Positions 44,843 through 48,945 of a DNA stretch of 48,945 bases are shown piece by piece; the first letter of the stretch is position 1; each line of letters begins with the position of its first letter. This stretch comes from Syntrophomonadaceae bacterium (GTDB lineage: Bacteria; Bacillota; Dethiobacteria; DTU022): the NCBI GenBank assembly GCA_003567725.1, contig PWYU01000011.1, positions 1 through 48,945 of the forward strand. The letters run 5' to 3'. Made by a program: the position numbers and the translations under genes. The notes beneath the pieces were generated by a model. The model worked only from the letters and a program-made list of their open reading frames with translations, was not told the DNA's origin and made no database searches.

Positions 44843-46084
44843 TCAGAAACTCCACCGCGGGCCTTCGCGCGTATCTTCTACCGATACACCGGCATTCTGC
44901 AAAAGAGTGCGAATTTGATCAGCCTCACTCCACCTTTTTTCCCGGCGGCACTGTTCTCTGAGTTCAACCAGGCCTTTAACCAGTAATTCGAACCTGCGGG
45001 GCATTTCTACAGCCTGGTTAATACCGGTACCGGCAAGGACGATCATCTCCCTGAAAATCTCCCGCCCCTGGGATATAAATTCCGGGTTTTCCAGGTCAAG
45101 CTGAGCCTGCCACAGCAGCCCATCTGCCTCCAGTAACCGGGTGATCATAGCGGCCGGATCATTTTGATCAAGGGCCCGCTGGAATGCTTTTTCTATACCA
45201 TGCATCCGGCTCCAAAAAGCTGAATCCCGGCTTATGGCATCATCTGAAGAGGGCTCTATGGCAATTTCCGGGCCGGTTTTTTGATCATCGGCCTCAAAAT
45301 TACCAGTAAGCTGCTTAAAGTTGAGCTCTTCCCCCCTGTTAAAAACCTGTTCGGTTCCGCTGCGCCGGATCGTAACCCGGCCAATACCCGCCACGTAAGC
45401 CCGGCTGGAGGTAAAATCAATAATACAGGCCGTGTGTTCGTCAATACCAAGAATAGTGGTCCCAGCCGGCAGCTGTTCTTCCAGGGTGCGAAAACGCTTT
45501 TCTCCCATGTAACAGAAACGGGTATCATGGTTACCACCTTCGGCATTGTTCCAGTGAGGAATTACAACCAGTTTCAAACCCGTGTTGCCCAGTATATTCA
45601 ACCCTTCCACCCAGTGCAGCGGTTCCCCAACCTTGTAAATCTCGTAAACAGGCAGAGTATGCGTACCGGCAGTAAGGGCGGCGGCGCTGGCCACCACCAG
45701 GCAACCTCCCCTGGCAACCATGGCGCTTAACAGGGCGGGAACAGGCGTTTTCTTCAACTGGCGTACAGCGTAAGTAGGGCTTCCGGGCCCCAGCAGCACA
45801 AAACCGGCTTCCCCCAGGAGCTGATAAGTATGTTCAGTGTCAGCATCAGGTAAAGTATCCGCTTCTTTAAAAGAAGCAACCTCCATCCTTTGCAAGACCT
45901 GGCGCTCAAAAAAATCCACTGCCCGGTGGGCTATCAAATCAACATTTTCCTGGAATCCTGCAGGAGTATCCAAAAAAAGCACTTTCTCTTCCGGCTTTAT
46001 CCCGGTTAGAAGCTTTTTATGGGTTTCCACCATGGTTCCGGAAAGTTCACCGGATCCGATAAGGGCTATAGTGCCACGAATCAT
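44843..46084 (-). CDS. S51/cyanophycinase-like protein fused to a CysRS-like C-terminal domain
   Basis: 413 residues. Residues 1-230 look like a peptidase E/cyanophycinase (type 1 glutamine amidotransferase-like) fold: TIALIGSGELSGTMVETHKK, LFLDTPAGFQENVD, FVLLGPGSPTYAVRQLK, and GGCLVVASAAALTAGTHTLP, where the Ser in ASAAA stands at the nucleophile elbow (usual GxSAG). IDEHTACIID follows. The C-terminal 130 residues resemble the DALR and tail region of cysteinyl-tRNA synthetase, ending with RRFELLVKGLVELREQCRRE then KRWSEADQIRTLLQNAG and VEDTREGPRW. No synthetase catalytic motifs are present. ATG 46084 is chosen (GGATGG six bases upstream). Function unknown; hydrolase or tRNA/cysteine-related roles are possible. 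Confidence 0.75.
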   Translation of the reverse strand: MIRGTIALIGSGELSGTMVETHKKLLTGIKPEEKVLFLDTPAGFQENVDLIAHRAVDFFERQVLQRMEVASFKEADTLPDADTEHTYQLLGEAGFVLLGPGSPTYAVRQLKKTPVPALLSAMVARGGCLVVASAAALTAGTHTLPVYEIYKVGEPLHWVEGLNILGNTGLKLVVIPHWNNAEGGNHDTRFCYMGEKRFRTLEEQLPAGTTILGIDEHTACIIDFTSSRAYVAGIGRVTIRRSGTEQVFNRGEELNFKQLTGNFEADDQKTGPEIAIEPSSDDAISRDSAFWSRMHGIEKAFQRALDQNDPAAMITRLLEADGLLWQAQLDLENPEFISQGREIFREMIVLAGTGINQAVEMPRRFELLVKGLVELREQCRREKRWSEADQIRTLLQNAGVSVEDTREGPRWSF

Positions 46085-46169
46085 ATAAACCATCCATTTC
46101 TGTTTGTCGATCGTAACTACTCAGGCATAGCCCGCTACGATGATGGCTATAGTGCCACGAATCATATAA
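46064..46169. repeat. 25-bp direct duplication of the gene's 5' end
   Basis: The 25 bases at 46064-46088 (start of the S51-like gene) recur exactly at 46145-46169, 81 bases further upstream of that gene. The second copy runs straight into repeat A copy 3. It looks like a duplication tied to insertion or slippage. Confidence 0.85.
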
Positions 46170-46247
46170 GCGGCGCCATGGGGACGGTTCGAGCGTCCCG
46201 CAGCGCAGCGCAGGCCGAATGAAAGACGATGGAACCGTCCCCGTGGC
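46165..46247. repeat. Dispersed repeat family A, copy 3 (best-preserved hairpin)
   Basis: CCATGGGGACGGTTC and GGAACCGTCCCCGTGG give an 11-bp perfect stem GGGGACGGTTC/GAACCGTCCCC; outside them CATATAAGC and GCTTATAAATG are also nearly inverted. The central part is CAGCGCAGCGCAGG. It has the character of a REP/BIME-like palindromic element. No REP-associated transposase is in the window. Confidence 0.75.
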
Positions 46248-46401
46248 TTATAAATGATAAGCTGCTTACAAAATTTATGATCCTGAAAAAATCATAGCAC
46301 AACTATTTGAGGATAACAAACCCAGACCGACTCAAATTTCGTTATCTCAACATCAAGTTTATGATTATATAAGGAAAGAGTGCATAAATATTTTCCTGGT
46401 A

Positions 46402-47288
46402 TCAGGAAATTACTTCTCTTATGATTAAATCAAGGGTCTGAGAGAGGTCAATTTCATGAGGCTGCGCCAGAGGTTTAAAGTTTTTCCCATTGTCATAAAG
46501 CACTCTAACAACAGGTCGCAAAGTAAAACCGGGATTGTTAGCAATTACCAGCCCGCTTGTATCATTACTTAAAAGGACATGGCTGCCTATCGGGTAGGCT
46601 GCAATAACAGACAGGAAATGCTGCAGAATTGTAGCATCAAACAGCTCTTCTCCGCTTGACATAAGCATTTCCACAACTTCATGGGGTTGATAAGCTTTCC
46701 GGTGTGGCCTATCTGATGTCATGGCATCGTAAACATCGGCAATACCGCATAATTGAGCCAGGGTGTTAATATTCTTGCCTGAAAGTCCTTTTGGATAGCC
46801 CTGGCCCTGGAGCCGCTCATGGTGCTGTAAAACCACAACTCCGGCACGCGCATCAAAAATATTAGTGGTACGAAAGATTTCAAAACCCTGCAGCGGATGC
46901 CCGCTAATAACTTTAAATTCATCTTCGGTCAGCTCTCCCGGTTTATTAATCAATTTATCTGGAATGGCTATCATCCCCAGATCATGAAATAGCGAACCGG
47001 CTGCTAACCATCTCAATTCCTTGGGTTTAAATTTCATTTTCTTGGCAGTCAGGGTTGCCAAAACCGCACAATTAACGCTGTGCGCAAACAGGTAATCATC
47101 TTTAGATCTGATATCTACCAGTTGTACTATAGCATCATTACTGTCGAGCAATTCATCTATAATTTTATTAACGGTATTAAGCAGATCCCTATCCTGAACA
47201 TTAATACTTTTTTTTATTTTTCCTCCGGCACCTTCACTCTGAAGGTCTCTGGTAATATCCCTGATTATTAAGCGGGCTTCATAGCGGG
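46402..47288 (-). pseudogene. HD-GYP domain protein, C-terminal part of a frameshifted gene
   Basis: This frame holds the HD-GYP catalytic domain of a c-di-GMP phosphodiesterase-like protein: FAHSVNCAVLATL, SLFHDLGMIAIPDKLI (HD), GHPLQGFEIF, LQHHERLQGQGYPKGLSG (HHE and GYP) and GIADVYDAMTSDRPHRKA. The position before GxGYP is Gln where Asp is usual. The frame continues upstream of its first ATG (47151) through TRYEARLIIRDITRDLQSEG and NTVNKIIDELLDSNDAI, up to the A7 run at 47289-47295, where it joins the other fragment. Removing one A restores one gene of 364 residues (46402-47497). Confidence 0.88.
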
Positions 47289-47497
47289 TTTTTTTCGGTT
47301 ATAGGATCATCAATCTTTATATCCGAAATCCTTTCATCCCGGACATATAGGTATTCTATTCCCGCCTGCTGCAAATAATCCAGGTAACGAGGTTTAATTT
47401 TAATCTCAGCTCTGAGCAAAATTTGCCCTGTATTACTAAAAATATCTTTGGCCAGAACCATGCCCGTTTCTACCTGCTCTATGGAAATTTTACGCAC
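47279..47497 (-). pseudogene. HD-GYP protein, N-terminal part of the frameshifted gene
   Basis: 72 residues: MRKISIEQVETGMVLAKDIF then SNTGQILLRAEIKIKPRYLD and YLQQAGIEYLYVRDE, the usual N-terminal domain of clostridial HD-GYP proteins. It ends at TGA soon after a run of seven A (47295-47289 on the minus strand). With six A the frame would pass into the catalytic domain. This may be a true mutation, a phase-variable tract or a sequencing error. It is the first gene behind the c-di-GMP riboswitch. Confidence 0.85.
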
Positions 47498-47540
47498 CTG
47501 CTTACCTTCTTCCCTGGTTTAGATTAAAAGCCTCAATAAT

Positions 47541-47575
47541 AATAAAACCCCATCTGCGCATTAAAGCAGATGAGG
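47541..47575 (-). terminator. Riboswitch expression-platform terminator
   Basis: CCTCATCTGC pairs with GCAGATGGGG (one G-U) around an eight-base loop and is followed by TTTTATTATT on the minus strand. It lies between the riboswitch aptamer and the HD-GYP start, 44 bases before the ATG. Confidence 0.85.
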
Positions 47576-47597
47576 TTAAATTCTCCGTCATACTTTA

Positions 47598-47690
47598 ACT
47601 GGCAGCTGGCTGGCATTTCCCAAAATGAGCTTTAGCCCCTTTAGCTTTGCGTCGCCATTTTTCAACGGCTTTGCCTTTGCAGTTTTTGTT
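47598..47690 (-). ncRNA. Cyclic di-GMP-I (GEMM) riboswitch
   Basis: Read on the minus strand, the region contains the conserved GEMM elements in order: AAAGGCAAAGCCGTTGAAAA, then ATGGCGACGCAAAGCTAAAG and GGGCTAAAG, then AAATGCCAGCCAGCTGCC. GACGCAAAGC and the GCCAGC-TGCC tetraloop-receptor-like part are the diagnostic blocks of c-di-GMP-I aptamers. Upstream is a promoter whose start falls just before the aptamer; downstream are a terminator and an HD-GYP gene. It would sense c-di-GMP and control a c-di-GMP-degrading-type protein. Confidence 0.9.
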
Positions 47691-47697
47691 GTTATTT

Positions 47698-47726
47698 ATT
47701 GAATCAAAAGCCTGCATAAATGTCAA
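47698..47726 (-). promoter_or_regulatory. Promoter for the riboswitch/HD-GYP transcript
   Basis: Minus strand TTGACA (47726-47721), 17-base spacer, TTCAAT (47703-47698). Transcription would begin near 47691, at the 5' edge of the aptamer. Confidence 0.7.
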
Positions 47727-47770
47727 GTAAAAGCATGGCGAAACAGTTCTGACGCATGAAAGTTATGGTA

Positions 47771-47850
47771 ACACTGTGTATCAAGTTATCAAGTTATTTC
47801 AAATAACCCAACGCTGTGTATCAATTTGTCATGTATCAGGTTGTCAAGTT
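47771..47850. repeat. Repeat family C, copy 1 (plus degenerate half)
   Basis: ACACTGTGTATCAAGTTATC followed by AAGTTATT, a short loop and AATAACCCAA, then CTGTGTATCAA and degenerate TATCA-GTT motifs. GTTATTTCAAATAAC is a near-perfect hairpin. Family members recur at 48497 and 48872-48945. It lies directly after the stop of the toxin remnant. Confidence 0.75.
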
Positions 47851-47851
47851 G

Positions 47852-48106
47852 TTAGTAAATGTCTCTTCTGTGTTTAACGTGTGTCACCAAATAAGTTTTA
47901 CGAGCATGATCGGCTTGGAACCTTACCCGCCAGTCTCCTACCCTTAAGCGATAATCTCCAAGTTTTCCTTTTAGTTTTTTTATGTCAGCAGCTTCAGGCG
48001 TTTCAAGCATATTGTTAATAGATTCCCATATTCGTTTTCATATATTTATAACTAACTTTTTCATGTCTTTTATGGCCCGGATATCAAACTGAACCTCCCA
48101 CTTCAT
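47852..48106 (-). pseudogene. RelE/ParE-type toxin with in-frame stop
   Basis: 84-codon frame beginning one base inside the antitoxin stop. It translates as MKWEVQFDIRAIKDMKKLVI, N-I-stop-K-R-I-W, then ADIKKLKGKLGDYRLRVGDW, RVRFQADHARKTYLVTHVKH and RRDIY. The LKGKLGDYRLRVGDWRVRF and VKHRRDIY stretches are typical RelE-family toxin sequence. Codon 23 is TGA where a sense codon such as CGA is expected, so the full toxin is not made unless the stop is suppressed. Confidence 0.82.
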
Positions 48107-48354
48107 TATCCAAATAATTCCTTTTCGGCTTCATGTTTTGGAATGCTCTTTCCATCAAGGTGTTCAGACCATGCATTTTTTGCTTCAAGGTTTTCTTTTT
48201 CAGAAGTAGTTTCATCGTCGTAAGGTGCTTTTTTTAAAGCATAGGCCACAGGATCATAGATGGCTAAAAATTCTAAAAACCGTTTAGCTGTTTCAATTTC
48301 ATCGTCTGGCAATGTATCAAGCAGTTGATGAAGTTCTTTTCTCTTAGCGTTCAT
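48106..48354 (-). CDS. RelB-type antitoxin
   Basis: 82 residues, acidic. Helical start KRKELHQLLDTLPDDEIETA followed by KRFLEFL, then DPVAYALKKAPYDDET and KNAWSEHLDGKSIPKHEAEK, a common layout for antitoxins paired with RelE/ParE toxins. GAGGAGG lies eight bases before the ATG. Its stop overlaps the toxin start (TAATG). With the toxin broken, it may be a relic or neutralise a toxin elsewhere. Confidence 0.82.
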   Translation of the reverse strand: MNAKRKELHQLLDTLPDDEIETAKRFLEFLAIYDPVAYALKKAPYDDETTSEKENLEAKNAWSEHLDGKSIPKHEAEKELFG

Positions 48355-48454
48355 ATTTAAAACCTCCTCGCCTGCAATGCTTATAAAAATTATTGAAAAT
48401 GAATCGTTTAGTTTTTTATAGGAAAACTATTTCATTTGGTTTTTTGCTGTTTTC

Positions 48455-48483
48455 ATTATACCACAGTTACAATATAGTGAGAA
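48455..48483 (-). promoter_or_regulatory. Promoter for the toxin-antitoxin pair
   Basis: Minus strand TATAAT (48460-48455) with an extended TG one base upstream, and TTCTCA 17 bases further. About 100 bases before the antitoxin start. Confidence 0.6.
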
Positions 48484-48496
48484 CGCGGTAGCTGGC

Positions 48497-48513
48497 AACA
48501 CTGTATCAAGTTA
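48497..48513. repeat. Repeat family C, short copy
   Basis: AACACTGTATCAAGTTA, lacking the GT of CTGTGTATCAAGTTA. It forms the left boundary of the transposase remnant. Confidence 0.6.
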
Positions 48514-48870
48514 CAGCGGCAATCTTCGGGTTCTATCGACTCCGAGATGAAAGCTGGAGCTGTGAGGAGTGCCGGATTACCGAAATTACCAAGGAAGATG
48601 GCAGCAAAGAGCTCCAGTATCACGAGGATATAGTTGGTGCTTGCTATGTTGGGCGGCATCCCAACCTGGTGCTTGGCTTAGAGCGGGTTGGCCGTGGTGA
48701 AGGTGAGATCACCGCAACCATGAGGCTTTTAAAAGAGTTTTACCGGCGGCACAATCGCTACACTGATATCATTACCTTAGATTCACTGTATGCTAAAGCG
48801 CCGATCATCAATGAAATCATTGACCAAAACATGATCGCCGTAATTCGAGTCAAACAGCAGCACCCAATAT
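48514..48870 (+). pseudogene. Internal fragment of a DDE transposase
   Basis: Open frame without a proper start: FGFYRLRDESWSCEECRITE, GACYVGRHPNLVLGLERVGR, MRLLKEFYRRHNRYTDIITL then DSLYAKAPIINEIIDQN, followed by MIAVIRVKQQ. The ITLDSLYAKAP stretch followed by a basic beta strand is typical of the catalytic core of IS4-like transposases. Both ends stop at copies of repeat C and no terminal repeats are seen, so it is a dead remnant. The exact IS family is not certain. Confidence 0.75.
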
Positions 48871-48871
48871 C

Positions 48872-48945
48872 CTGTGTATCAAGTTATCAAGTTATTGTGC
48901 ATCGATGGAATAACCCAAAAGTATCTAACACTGTGTATCAAGTTA
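48872..48945. repeat. Repeat family C, copies at the right edge
   Basis: CTGTGTATCAAGTTATCAAG followed by TTATT, an 18-base spacer-like stretch and AATAACCCAA, then AACACTGTGTATCAAGTTA reaching the window end. The layout parallels copy 1. The transposase frame reads through it but no longer matches transposase sequence. Confidence 0.7.

Noticed and set aside
48030-48045. Selenocysteine at the TGA of the toxin frame
   Set aside because: RelE-family toxins are not selenoproteins and no SECIS-like hairpin was recognised after the codon; a nonsense mutation is simpler.
48456-48659. 67-codon minus-strand frame at the transposase fragment
   Set aside because: Antisense to the clear transposase sequence and crosses repeat C.
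47771-48945. CRISPR array from repeated TATCAAGTTA units
   Set aside because: Unit lengths and spacings are irregular, copies are degenerate and there are no cas genes.

Overview
The window looks like chromosome from an anaerobic, Gram-positive-type bacterium (Bacillota, Clostridia-like). Pointers are strong AGGAGG ribosome sites, a six-gene Rnf complex, a four-subunit 2-oxoacid:ferredoxin oxidoreductase, a tig-clpP-clpX-lon-engB block, Bacillus-style FadN/FadA beta-oxidation genes with a FadR-type operator, and a LiaF-like protein. No genus can be named from the sequence alone. Most housekeeping genes lie on the minus strand.

Layout. (1) 1-8047, minus: rnfCDGEAB followed after 83 bases by an Mrp/Mbh-type antiporter cluster (E, F, G, MbhD, MbhE, B, C and the first codons of a D/MbhH subunit). 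(2) 8281-12804, minus: folC, valS and a small membrane protein. (3) 13016-17352, minus: korDABC and a glutamate dehydrogenase. (4) 17700-19471, plus: birA-bioY behind a promoter that overlaps a BirA operator. (5) 19501-26832, minus: a BcrAD/HgdC-type ATPase, engB, lon, clpX, clpP and tig. (6) 27130-31464, plus: fadR-fadN-fadA with a FadR-like operator on the start site. (7) 31998-37640: an M24 peptidase, a tiny lipoprotein, a ferredoxin, a divergent MurE-like ligase, a LiaF-like protein, tRNA-His and tRNA-Gln, interleaved with dispersed repeats. (8) 37726-46084, minus: an O-methyltransferase, a five-gene Opp/Dpp/Nik ABC importer, and an S51-like protein fused to a cysteinyl-tRNA-synthetase-like tail. 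(9) 46402-48945: a frameshifted HD-GYP gene under a c-di-GMP-I riboswitch, a RelB-type antitoxin with a broken RelE-type toxin, and a transposase remnant bounded by short repeats.

How it fits together (inference): glutamate dehydrogenase and Kor can carry glutamate carbon to an acyl-CoA while reducing ferredoxin. Rnf can oxidise ferredoxin with NAD+ and pump ions. The Mrp module can exchange Na+ and H+ across the same membrane. FadN/FadA adds beta-oxidation steps. The right end is an accessory, decaying region.

Most unusual items: the c-di-GMP riboswitch driving an HD-GYP gene broken at an A7 run; the S51/CysRS-tail fusion; two genes that appear to start with CTG behind strong ribosome sites; repeat families A and B flanking a ferredoxin and a tRNA pair; and an orphan MurE-like ligase lacking the usual substrate motifs.
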